This document shows, piece by piece, positions 8,913 to 17,173 of a stretch of DNA of 24,311 bases. The notes beneath the pieces are model-generated. The model worked only from the letters and a program-made list of their open reading frames with translations, ran no database searches and was not told where the DNA came from. Within the stretch, counting starts at the first letter, position 1, and each line of letters opens with the position of its first letter. The position numbers and the translations under genes are program-made. Source of the DNA: JBBECF01 sp040881945 (GTDB taxonomy: Bacteria; Pseudomonadota; Alphaproteobacteria; Dongiales; Dongiaceae); NCBI GenBank assembly GCA_040881945.1, contig JBBECF010000112.1, positions 1 through 24,311 on the forward strand, given 5' to 3'.

Positions 8913-9114
8913 CACGGGGTGACGGCGGGGTAGCGTCTCAATTCGAAGAAGGTCTGCGCTGTAGCTGACACGGGCGCTTGGTGGCCACAGAAACTCCCGA
9001 CCCTGGCGTATCGTTGACCGACCGGGCTTTTCACCCTACGATGACAAAAGCGAATGTTATTGGACCCATCATGGTGTCAGAAGGTAAATTGCTCGACCGA
9101 TAAGACGATAAGAG
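8913..9114. other. Left flank of the AT-rich islet
   Basis: Base composition changes here. GC-rich sequence continues to about 8935, then becomes mixed and finally AT-rich from about 9040 into the Shedu-like gene. No ORF of note, integrase, tRNA or clear terminal repeat is visible. The stretch 8950-9000 is unlike the flanking genes and could be the edge of an old insertion, but I could not identify it. The best promoter of the islet lies at 9014-9042. A ten-codon ORF (MVSEGKLLDR, 9071-9103) ends 11 bp before the next gene; whether it is translated is unknown. Confidence 0.4.
9014..9042 (+). promoter_or_regulatory. Sigma70-type promoter for the Shedu-like gene
   Basis: TTGACC (9014-9019) and TACGAT (9037-9042) are separated by exactly 17 bp. 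They match the -35 box at 5 of 6 and the -10 box at 4 of 6. The start of transcription would fall near 9049, giving a leader of about 65 nt before the ATG at 9115. This is the best sigma70-like match noticed in the window, and it suggests the gene has its own promoter rather than depending on glnE read-through. Confidence 0.5.
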
Positions 9115-10416
9115 ATGACATCAATATTTGGTAAAGACCAACCAGCGCTTTTTCTCGGAGTTGCGGGGTTTATCGAATCTCCTGACGCTCCCTTCCCTCT
9201 CGGCGGCGTCGATCTATTCCAATTATCGCAGCATAAATCTCACATTGTCTACCCAGGCATGATCCAAAGTGACGTATGGGTCGTGCTAGTGAGCACTGAA
9301 TTTCTTGAAGGAAACGATTTATCGAAGTGGGAACTGCGAATCGCCGATGAGGATGACGTTGAACTTGGAAAATTGAATTTCGAGAGTTTATCATACACAA
9401 AAACAGCTGAATTCCAACTTAAGACTAATATGCAAGAAACGGAAGTAGCTATTGTCAAAGATAGCCTGTTCACAATGCTTCATTTTAAATTAGACTGTAC
9501 CGTAAGCCACCCTGGAAAATACACCGTTTATTCCAATTATGACGGAAAAGTTGTCCCCATCGGCTCAGTTCATTTTCACTACCGCAAAGCTTCCGCCTTG
9601 ACTCCAGATCAAATTAAAGCCATTGAATCAGATCCACATTCTATAAAATCACTTTTATTGACTATCGGCTGCAAACATTGCCCCACAACATTAAAAACCT
9701 ACACTGGGCTTATTAGGTCGCCTAAATTAGAAAAACAAGGGTGTGTTTGGCAGACGGACCTGGACTCCTCTTTCGCTTGCCAGTGTGGAAAAGTTAACTA
9801 TTCTCTTGAATACCTAAAGGAAAGCATGCATGGGATGTTACTGAAGGATTTCAATATAGAACATACCGGACTTAGTTATGTACGCCGGTATGGACATTCT
9901 CAAGTTGTAAAAGTAGTCGACGAATTCAAGAGACTTCTTGATAGAGAACGACTAGAGCCGCCAGCTCAGCGATTTATTGAGCAACATCCGATTCTGCTCT
10001 GTAGATTCCATGCTAAGAGACTGTTTGTTAAACCTAGCATTGTTGGCCGGTTTGAGGCAGATTTTGCTGTTGTTGATTCGCGGAACGAACTTTGGCTAAT
10101 CGAGCTGGAAAAGCCATCTTTGCAACTCTTCAAAAAGAATGGCCATCCCACGCAAGCGCTAATGCATGCGTATGGGCAGGTGACCGATTGGTTAGAACAG
10201 TATGCAAGATACTCGGGAGCAATATTAGATCGGCTAGATTTGAAAGCAGAGGACGTTCTCTCGGTGCACGGCGCAGTTATCGCGGGCCGGAGTAGGGATG
10301 TAACGTATGAGGTTCTTCAACGGCATTTATCACATCCTCCATATCCAAACATAGATTTTATGACATGCGACGATCTTGGCGTAAGCCTTCTCGAGATATC
10401 GAAGAAAATCGCTTAG
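9115..10416 (+). CDS. Shedu-like (SduA/DUF4263) putative anti-phage nuclease with Cys4 zinc-ribbon-like segment
   Basis: A 433-residue protein in AT-rich DNA (37-48% GC in lines counted). Residues about 1-160 are predicted beta-rich and unrecognised. Cys186-x2-Cys189 and Cys222-x-Cys224 suggest a zinc ribbon. From about residue 287 the C terminus follows the Shedu pattern: FIEQHPILL, FEADFAVV (Asp316), LWLIELEKPSLQLFKKNG (Glu330, Glu332, Lys333), HAYGQVTDW (Gln355), then the late FMTCDDLGVSLLEI. This fits a PD-(D/E)xK-type active site, but with ELEK instead of the usual ExK; E-x-E variants seem familiar from this family. Shedu is an established single-gene anti-phage system. The in-frame stop two codons before the ATG fixes the earliest possible start; the ribosome-binding site is weak. 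Defence function is inferred from family, and no partner gene is present. Confidence 0.72.
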   Translation: MTSIFGKDQPALFLGVAGFIESPDAPFPLGGVDLFQLSQHKSHIVYPGMIQSDVWVVLVSTEFLEGNDLSKWELRIADEDDVELGKLNFESLSYTKTAEFQLKTNMQETEVAIVKDSLFTMLHFKLDCTVSHPGKYTVYSNYDGKVVPIGSVHFHYRKASALTPDQIKAIESDPHSIKSLLLTIGCKHCPTTLKTYTGLIRSPKLEKQGCVWQTDLDSSFACQCGKVNYSLEYLKESMHGMLLKDFNIEHTGLSYVRRYGHSQVVKVVDEFKRLLDRERLEPPAQRFIEQHPILLCRFHAKRLFVKPSIVGRFEADFAVVDSRNELWLIELEKPSLQLFKKNGHPTQALMHAYGQVTDWLEQYARYSGAILDRLDLKAEDVLSVHGAVIAGRSRDVTYEVLQRHLSHPPYPNIDFMTCDDLGVSLLEISKKIA

Positions 10417-10610
10417 ACAAGTGCGGGTCAAATCGGCCGTACTGCAATTGGCTTCGCGCGGCCACGAAACGCGGCGGGTGAGGCTAAGGCGTTTGCGCGA
10501 GATCCGGCAACACCTGACTCTTGTGCTTCGCCACATTAACCAATTGCAATTTTACCGCAGAAGAAAATCATCGCCGCGTCAAACTGCGACACCACTGACA
10601 GCGGTTACGA

Positions 10611-10640
10611 CTTGACATCCTGGTCGGGAGGGCCCATCTA
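10611..10640 (+). promoter_or_regulatory. Candidate heat-shock (RpoH/sigma32) promoter
   Basis: CTTGAC (10611-10616) and CCCATCTA (10633-10640) are 16 bp apart. This closely resembles the sigma32 pattern (CTTGAA, 13-17 bp, CCCCATNT). As a sigma70 promoter the TTGACA box is perfect but the -10 would be poor, so RpoH is the better reading. Transcription would start near 10647, about 180 nt before the helicase ATG. Confidence 0.45.
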
Positions 10641-10671
10641 CCCTGGCAGTGCTCTCGCGATCGCGCTGATC

Positions 10672-10702
10672 GCGCTGCCGGCAAGGCCGGAAGCGCCTTT
10701 TT
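10672..10702 (+). terminator. Intrinsic-terminator-like hairpin upstream of rhlE
   Basis: GCGCT (10672-10676), a mismatched G, CCGGC (10678-10682), loop AAG, GCCGG (10686-10690), a mismatched A and AGCGC (10692-10696) form a 10-bp stem with one internal G-A mismatch, followed by CTTTTT (10697-10702). It lies about 25 nt after the predicted start from the sigma32-like promoter. It could end a short RNA of roughly 55 nt, act as an attenuator for the helicase, or terminate read-through from the islet gene. Confidence 0.6.
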
Positions 10703-10728
10703 CCGAGATCATTCTTAACAATCCGTCT

Positions 10729-10793
10729 ATTCCATTTGCGCAGTGGAATTTGGCGAACCGCCATATTCCACGGGCGTGCCCCCATGGGCGCGC
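10729..10793 (+). promoter_or_regulatory. Structured rhlE leader with alternative hairpins
   Basis: TGGAAT (10744-10749) can pair with ATTCCA upstream (10729-10734) or with ATTCCA downstream (10765-10770). The downstream fold is stronger: TGGAAT, T-T mismatch, TGGCG, loop AAC, CGCCA, mismatch, ATTCCA. A second stem follows, GCGTGCCC (10774-10781), loop CCAT, GGGCGCGC (10786-10793), with one G-T pair. The two folds of the first element exclude each other, as in attenuators or thermosensitive leaders. Function is inferred. Confidence 0.45.
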
Positions 10794-10825
10794 TCGCTCT
10801 GGCGTAAATAGGATAGCGAACCCTT

Positions 10826-12115
<1,290 letters not shown>

Positions 12116-12123
12116 GGGGCGGC

Positions 12124-12200
12124 AATTAAGGGGCCGCGCAGTTAAGGGGACACAATACTTAATTCGAATTAAGTATTGTGTCCCCGTATCTCCCCGTATC
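12124..12200. repeat. Perfect 40-bp palindrome with duplicated flanks (REP-like element)
   Basis: The arm GGGGACACAATACTTAATTC (12146-12165) is followed without spacer by its exact reverse complement (12166-12185), giving a 40-bp perfect palindrome centred on TTCGAA. Flanks are duplicated: (A/G)TTAAGGGG occurs at 12125-12133 and again at 12141-12149, and TCCCCGTATC is repeated in tandem at 12181-12190 and 12191-12200. It lies in the 100-bp spacer between the converging rhlE and prfB genes and is AT-rich compared with them. The wording (AATTAAGGGGACACAATACT) is familiar to me from the surroundings of REP-associated tyrosine transposases in other bacteria, so a non-autonomous mobile palindrome is the best guess. 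It could also form a bidirectional 3'-end structure. Confidence 0.7.
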
Positions 12201-12215
12201 TGTCGACGCGGCGAT

Positions 12216-13341
12216 CTAGCTCGACGCCCGCTTCTCGCCGGCGCCGCCGACGCGGGCGGCGAGCGCGGCGGCGAGGAAGTCGTCGAGATCGCCGTCGAGC
12301 ACCGCCTGAGTGCCGCTGGTCTCGACGCCGGTGCGCAGGTCCTTCACCATCTGATAGGGGTGCAGCACATAGGAGCGGATCTGGTGGCCCCAGCCGATGT
12401 CGGTCTTGCCGGCGGCGGCGGCCTCGGCCTCGGCCTCGCGCCGCCTGACCTCGAGTTCGTAGAGCCGCGCCTTCAGCATGGCCATGGCGGTGGCGCGGTT
12501 GCGGTGCTGCGAGCGGTCGCTCTGGCACTGCACGACGATGTTGGTCGGCAGGTGGGTGATGCGGATCGCGCTATCGGTCTTGTTGACGTGCTGGCCGCCG
12601 GCGCCCGACGCCCGGAAGGTGTCGACGCGCAGGTCCTTGTCGAGGATCTCGACCTCGATGGCCTCGTCGATGACCGGATAGACCCAGACCGAGGCGAAGC
12701 TGGTGTGACGCCGCGACTGGCTGTCGTAGGGCGAAATGCGCACCAGCCGGTGCACGCCGCTTTCGGTCTTCAGCCAGCCATAGGCGTTCGGCCCGCCGAC
12801 GCGCACCGTGGCGGATTTCACGCCGGCTTCCTCGCCGCCGCTCTCCTCCAGCCATTCCACCTTGTAGTCGTGGTCCTCGGCCCAGCGCACGTACATGCGC
12901 AGCAGCATCTCGGCCCAGTCCTGGGCCTCGGTGCCGCCGGCGCCGGCATGCACCTCAAGATAGCAGTCGTTGGCGTCGGCCTCGCCCGACAGCAGGCTCT
13001 CCAGTTCGAGCTTGGCGGCGCGCGCCCGCAGTCCCTTGAGCTGCGCCTCGGCCTCGGCCAGGGCGGCGGCGTCGCCCTCGCCCTCGCCGAGCTCGATCAG
13101 CGTCAGGGCGTCGTCGAGCTCGCGCTCCAGGCGGCGGTAGCCTTCCAGCGCCTCCTGCAGGTGGTTGCGCTCGCGCATCAGTTTTTGCGCCGCGGCCGGA
13201 TCGTTCCACAGCGCCGGCGCCTCGGCACGCGCGTTCAGCTCGTCGAGCCGCGCCTGCGCGTTGTCCCAGTCAAAGATGCCTCCTCAGCAACGCCAGCGAG
13301 GATCGGATCTCCTCGGCGACCGCTTCGATTTCTGCGCGCAT
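12216..13341 (-). CDS. prfB: Peptide chain release factor 2, programmed +1 frameshift
   Basis: RF2 recognises UGA and UAA and triggers peptide release. The gene begins at the ATG at 13341-13339 (MRAEIEAVAEEIRSSLALLRRHL, 23 codons). It reaches an in-frame TGA (13272-13270) and continues in the +1 frame as DWDNAQARLDELNARAEAPA, giving 374 residues in total. The frameshift site has all classical parts: internal Shine-Dalgarno AGGAGG, CAT, CTT, then TGA C. The catalytic GGQ is at residues 248-250 (GAGGQHVNKTDS). SPYDSQSRRHTSF holds the tripeptide region equivalent to SPF of E. coli RF2. The frameshift senses RF2 level, so expression is autoregulated. It follows mrcA by 58 bp and is probably cotranscribed with it. 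Reading only the long frame from 13178 would lose the true N terminus. Confidence 0.96.
13269..13284 (-). promoter_or_regulatory. prfB recoding site
   Basis: On the minus strand the order is AGG AGG CAT CTT TGA C. AGGAGG (13284-13279) pairs with 16S rRNA, CTT (13275-13273) is the slip codon and TGA (13272-13270) is the stop read only when RF2 is plentiful. The spacing of three bases between AGGAGG and CTT is the same as in E. coli prfB. Confidence 0.95.
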
Positions 13342-13399
13342 GTCTGGTTTTCTCTCTCGGGTTCCGGAGCCAAGTATTTGGGCAGCGTTTCCGCGCGCG

Positions 13400-15937
13400 T
13401 CAATACAGCCCGCCGATGCCGGCGGGGGTGGGCGGCTCGGCCGGGCCGGTGCCGCCCGCGGCCTGGGTGCCGTAACCCTCGATGACGACGCTCTTGCCCG
13501 TGGGTTCGCTGCCCGCAGCGAACGCCTCGAGAATGACCTTGTCGTCGCCCGGCTGGGCGCGCTGGCCGGTCAGGGCATTGACCCGCACCAGCCGGATGCC
13601 TGGCGGGACGCGGAACGGGATCGCCGGCCGGTCGGCCAGGGCCGCCGCCATGAAATCGCGGAACACCGGCACCGCGACGCTGGCCCCGGTCTCCTTCTCG
13701 CCGAGGCTACGCGGCGTGTCGAAGCCGACATAGACCCCAACCGCGAGGTCCGGAGAGAAGCCGATGAACCAGGCGTCGTTGCTGTCGTTGGTCGTGCCGG
13801 TCTTGCCCGCCAGCGGCTTGCCGACCTCGCGGATGCGCACGCCGGTGCCGCGTTCCACCACGCCTTGCAGCATCGACACCATCTGATAGGCGACGCGCGC
13901 ATCCACGACATGCTCGCGCAGGTCGGGAATCCGCGGCACCGCCTGGTCGTGCCAACCGTCCGCCCGGCATTCCCCGCACGGCCGGGTGTCGTGCCGGAAC
14001 ACGGTCGCGCCGTTGCGGTCCTGGACGCGGTCGACCAGCGTCGGATGGATGCGCCGGCCGCCGTTGACGATCATGGCGTAGGCCGTGGTCAGGCGCAGCA
14101 GCGTCGTCTCGCCGGCGCCGAGCGCCATGGACAGGGTCGGCTGCATGCGGTCGACGACGCCGAGCCGCTGGGCGATGGCGACGACCCGGTCCATGCCGAT
14201 GGTCTGCGCCAGGCGCACCGTCATCAGGTTGCGCGATTTCTCGACGCCGAGGCGCATCGTGCTCGGCCCGTAGAATTCGTTGGTGTAGTTCTCCGGCTTC
14301 CATTTCGGCAGGCCGGGCCCTTGGTCGATCACGATGGGGGCGTCGAGGATGATCGTCGAAGGCGTCAGGCCGCTTTCCAGCGCCGCCAGATAGACCATTG
14401 GCTTGAACGCCGATCCGGGCTGGCGCAGCGCCTGGGTGGCGCGGTTGAACTCGCTCATCGCGTAGCTCCAGCCGCCGCTCATCGCCAGCACCCGGCCGGT
14501 ATGCGGGTCGAGCGCGACCAGCGCGCCGCCGACCTCCGGAATCTGGCGCAGGGCATAGCTGCCGGCCGGGTAGGGACGGCCCTCGGCGTCCTCGCCGACC
14601 GGCTCGACGGCGACGACGTCGCCGGGGCGCAGATCGGCGCGCCGCGCGCGCAGCCAGTTCAGCTCGGCCGGCGGCACCCGCCCCTCGGCGCCGCCGAGCA
14701 GGCCGACCCGGGCCCCGTCCGACGCCACCTCCAGCACCGCCGCCAGACTCCAGTCCCGCAGGCCGGCCGGCGGCGGCACCGCCGCGAGCCGTTGCGCCCA
14801 ATCGGCGTCCGGTTCGATGCGCGCCAGCGGACCGCGCCAGCCGTGCCGGCGGTCGTAGACCGTGAGCCCGTCGCGCAGCGTCCGGTCGGCGATGGCCTGC
14901 AGGCGCGGATCGAGCGTCGCGCGCACCGACAGCCCGCCCCTGTACAGCCCCGCCTCGCCGAAACGCCCGATCAGCTCGCGGCGCAGCTCCTCGGCGAAGT
15001 AGTCGGCGCTCACCGTCTGCATCGGGTCGCTCGGGCGCACCACCAACGGCTCGGCAACCGCCGCCGCCGCCTCGGCCGGATCGATGCTGCCGTCGTCGAG
15101 CATGCGGTCGATCACCCAGTCGCGGCGCGCCTTCGCCGCCGCCGCCCGGCGCAGCGGGTGATAGTTGCCCGGCGCCTTCGGCAGGGCCGCGAGATAGGCG
15201 GCCTCGGCCACCGTCAGCTCATCGAGCGACTTGTTGAAGTAGTTGAGCGCCGCCGCCGCCACGCCGTAGGAGCCGTAGCCGAGATAGATTTCGTTGAGAT
15301 AGAGCTCGAGGATGCGGTCCTTGGAGAAGGCCTGCTCGATGCGCAGGGCGAGAATCGCTTCCCTGACCTTGCGCCGCAACGAAACCTCGCCGCCCAAAAG
15401 GAAGTTCTTCGCGACCTGTTGCGTGATCGTCGACGCGCCGACCGGCCGGCGCTCGGTGCCAAGATTGGCCAAGTTGACGACGGCCGCCTTGACGATGCCC
15501 GGCAGATCGATGCCCGGATGGCTGTAGAAGGTCTTGTCCTCGGCGGACAGGAAGGCGTTGACCACCCGCTTCGGGATCGCCCCTATGGGCACGAACGCCC
15601 GGTTTTCGATCGCGTATTCGGCGAGCAGGCGGCCGTCGCCCGCGTGCACCCGGGTGACGACCGGCGGATCGTAGGTCGCGAGCTGCTTATAGTCGGGCAG
15701 GTCCGCGGCATAGCGCGCGAGCAGCAGATAGCCGCCGGCCGCGCCGACGACGGCGAGCGTCAAGAACGATACAAGAACATAGATCAGAATCTTGCGCAAT
15801 ATCAAATCTCTCGATGCCGGCGCGGCCGCCCGACCCGCCCGCTCGGGCGCCCGAACGTCGGCGCTCAAGTCCGCCACTAAGACGAGTCTGCGTGAGAACT
15901 GTGGCCGACCTATGACCGCTTCAAGCTCTCCTGCCAT
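13400..15937 (-). CDS. mrcA: Penicillin-binding protein 1A, bifunctional peptidoglycan synthase
   Basis: A class A PBP that polymerises lipid II and cross-links the glycan strands; it is anchored in the inner membrane and acts in the periplasm. From the ATG at 15937 it has 845 residues, with a membrane segment at about 48-73 (KILIYVLVSFLTLAVVGAAGGYL). The GT51 domain shows SAEDKTFYSHPGIDLPG (catalytic Glu133), GASTITQQVAKNFLL and RILELYLNEIYLGYGSYG. The transpeptidase domain has PGSAFKP (Ser509, SxxK), SRN (568) and GKTGTTND (Lys712). The first 44 residues before the membrane segment look poorly conserved. TTG codons at 15805 or 15799, the latter preceded by GAGAGA, are plausible true starts. 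The ATG at 15937 would overlap the end of amiC by 28 bp. Confidence 0.93.
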   Translation of the reverse strand: MAGELEAVIGRPQFSRRLVLVADLSADVRAPERAGRAAAPASRDLILRKILIYVLVSFLTLAVVGAAGGYLLLARYAADLPDYKQLATYDPPVVTRVHAGDGRLLAEYAIENRAFVPIGAIPKRVVNAFLSAEDKTFYSHPGIDLPGIVKAAVVNLANLGTERRPVGASTITQQVAKNFLLGGEVSLRRKVREAILALRIEQAFSKDRILELYLNEIYLGYGSYGVAAAALNYFNKSLDELTVAEAAYLAALPKAPGNYHPLRRAAAAKARRDWVIDRMLDDGSIDPAEAAAAVAEPLVVRPSDPMQTVSADYFAEELRRELIGRFGEAGLYRGGLSVRATLDPRLQAIADRTLRDGLTVYDRRHGWRGPLARIEPDADWAQRLAAVPPPAGLRDWSLAAVLEVASDGARVGLLGGAEGRVPPAELNWLRARRADLRPGDVVAVEPVGEDAEGRPYPAGSYALRQIPEVGGALVALDPHTGRVLAMSGGWSYAMSEFNRATQALRQPGSAFKPMVYLAALESGLTPSTIILDAPIVIDQGPGLPKWKPENYTNEFYGPSTMRLGVEKSRNLMTVRLAQTIGMDRVVAIAQRLGVVDRMQPTLSMALGAGETTLLRLTTAYAMIVNGGRRIHPTLVDRVQDRNGATVFRHDTRPCGECRADGWHDQAVPRIPDLREHVVDARVAYQMVSMLQGVVERGTGVRIREVGKPLAGKTGTTNDSNDAWFIGFSPDLAVGVYVGFDTPRSLGEKETGASVAVPVFRDFMAAALADRPAIPFRVPPGIRLVRVNALTGQRAQPGDDKVILEAFAAGSEPTGKSVVIEGYGTQAAGGTGPAEPPTPAGIGGLY

Positions 15938-17127
15938 GCGAAATAGGCTTCGATGGCGCGGCCGATCGATGCCCCCAACTTCCGCCGATGCTTGGCCGAG
16001 CGCAACAGGCTCTCGTCCTCGCGGCTCGACAGGTAACCGAGCTCGATCAGCACCGATGGCACGTCCGGCGCCTTGAGCACCGCGAAGCCGGCGAAGCGGT
16101 GCGTCTTGCGCAGCAGCAGCGTTTCGCGCTTCAGCTCCTTGACCACCATATCGGCGAAACGTGCCGACATGTTCTTGGTCTCGCGCTGCGCCAGGTCGAT
16201 CAGGATGTTGGTGACGATCTCGTCGTTGTTGGACAGGTCGATCCCGGCGATCAGATCCGCCTTGTTCTCCTTCGCCGCCAGGGCCTCGGCCTCGGCGTCC
16301 GAAGCCTGTTCCGACAGGGTATAGACCGAGGCGCCGCGCAGCTTGCCGGAATCATGGGCGTCGGCGTGCAGCGAGACGAACAGGTCGGCCTTGCCGACGC
16401 GCGCCAATTCGATCCGATCGCGCAACCGGACGAAGACGTCGGTGTCGCGGGTCAGGATGACGCGATAGCGGCCGGTCGCCTCGAGCTGGCGCTGCAGCTC
16501 CTTGGCCATCGCCAGGGTTATCGTCTTTTCGACGCTGCCGCCGGAGCCGAGGGCGCCCGGATCGACCCCGCCGTGGCCGGCGTCGATGGCCACCACCGGG
16601 CGCGCCTCCGCCCCCGGGGCCTGCGGCTTGACCGGCGGCAGCGGCAGCGGCGGCGGCGTCACCGCGACCATCGCCGGCGAGGAGACGATCGGGCCGGATT
16701 GCAGCGCTTCGCGAAACACCGCTTCGCTCACCGGTTCGAGGTCGAGCACCAGGCGAATGGGAACCGCGCCGTCTCCGGTCAGCAGGTCGACCCGGCGCAC
16801 GCGCACGGGGGCGTTGACGTCGAGAACGACACGCGAGGTGCCCACGGCGAACAGGCCGAAGCGCAGCGCCTGCACCACACCGAGGCCCGGCGGCGCCCGG
16901 TCCGCCGGCAGGTTCCAGTCCACCTCGCTCAGGTCGATGACGACCCGGTAGGGGTCGGCGAGGCTGAAGACGCGGTAGTCCAGCGCCGCCGACAGGTCGA
17001 GCACGATTCGGGTCATGCCGGGATGCAGGCCCAACCGAACGTCCAGGACCGCCGGCTTGCCATGGGCCGGCGCCGCTGCCAGCAGCAGGACAATGACGCC
17101 CGCCAGCAGCAGCCGCGCGCCACACAT
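15910..17127 (-). CDS. amiC: N-acetylmuramoyl-L-alanine amidase, AMIN plus Amidase_3
   Basis: A 405-residue exported zinc amidase that cleaves the bond between MurNAc and L-Ala during daughter-cell separation. The signal peptide is about MCGARLLLAGVIVLLLAAAP with cleavage after AHG. An AMIN domain (about 25-140) for septal targeting is followed by a Pro-rich linker (158-175). The Amidase_3 domain has VVAIDAGHGG (His185), SVEKTITL (Glu200), FVSLHADAH (His254) and VLIELGYLSS (catalytic Glu). This is the normal AmiC layout. It is first in a minus-strand run with mrcA and prfB and divergent from rne. A candidate promoter with an overlapping inverted repeat lies just upstream. The AmiA/B/C label rests on the presence of the AMIN domain. 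Confidence 0.93.
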   Translation of the reverse strand: MCGARLLLAGVIVLLLAAAPAHGKPAVLDVRLGLHPGMTRIVLDLSAALDYRVFSLADPYRVVIDLSEVDWNLPADRAPPGLGVVQALRFGLFAVGTSRVVLDVNAPVRVRRVDLLTGDGAVPIRLVLDLEPVSEAVFREALQSGPIVSSPAMVAVTPPPLPLPPVKPQAPGAEARPVVAIDAGHGGVDPGALGSGGSVEKTITLAMAKELQRQLEATGRYRVILTRDTDVFVRLRDRIELARVGKADLFVSLHADAHDSGKLRGASVYTLSEQASDAEAEALAAKENKADLIAGIDLSNNDEIVTNILIDLAQRETKNMSARFADMVVKELKRETLLLRKTHRFAGFAVLKAPDVPSVLIELGYLSSREDESLLRSAKHRRKLGASIGRAIEAYFAWQESLKRS

Positions 17128-17153
17128 CTAGTGTCGTCCCAAGGTCTTAGCCA

Positions 17154-17173
17154 CGATATACCCCCCTATATCG
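17154..17173. promoter_or_regulatory. Inverted repeat, possible operator upstream of amiC
   Basis: CGATATA (17154-17160), a spacer of six C and TATATCG (17167-17173) form a perfect 7-bp inverted repeat. It stands out as AT-rich in a GC-rich region and overlaps the likely amiC -10 box. No known regulator is assigned. Confidence 0.45.

Larger units (their letters stand above)
10417..10825. other. Intergenic region between the islet and rhlE
   Basis: About 409 bp without a supportable gene. The first 190 bp have mixed composition and include a spaced 9-base inverted repeat, TGCAATTGG (10443-10451) and CCAATTGCA (10540-10548), of doubtful meaning. From 10611 signals accumulate: a sigma32-like promoter (10611-10640), a hairpin with a T run (10672-10702), a pair of mutually exclusive hairpins (10729-10770) and a further GC hairpin (10774-10793). 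A weak ribosome-binding site (ATAGGA, 10808-10813) precedes the helicase ATG. The region therefore looks like a promoter plus structured leader for the helicase, with the islet's 3' flank upstream. Confidence 0.55.

Noticed and set aside
8950..9000. Possible remnant of an insertion-sequence end
   Set aside because: It looks foreign to its neighbours, but no terminal inverted repeat, target duplication or transposase fragment could be shown.
8300..9034. Minus-strand frame across the glnE end and islet flank
   Set aside because: It is mostly the antisense of glnE and has no recognisable domain.
10443..10548. Inverted repeat TGCAATTGG/CCAATTGCA, 88 bp apart
   Set aside because: Nine bases at this distance can occur by chance, and there is no flanking duplication to suggest element ends.
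10421..10615. Small plus-strand frame after the Shedu-like gene (64 codons)
   Set aside because: It starts at GTG without a ribosome-binding site, is Arg-rich and unrecognised, and overlaps regulatory signals; there is no support for translation.
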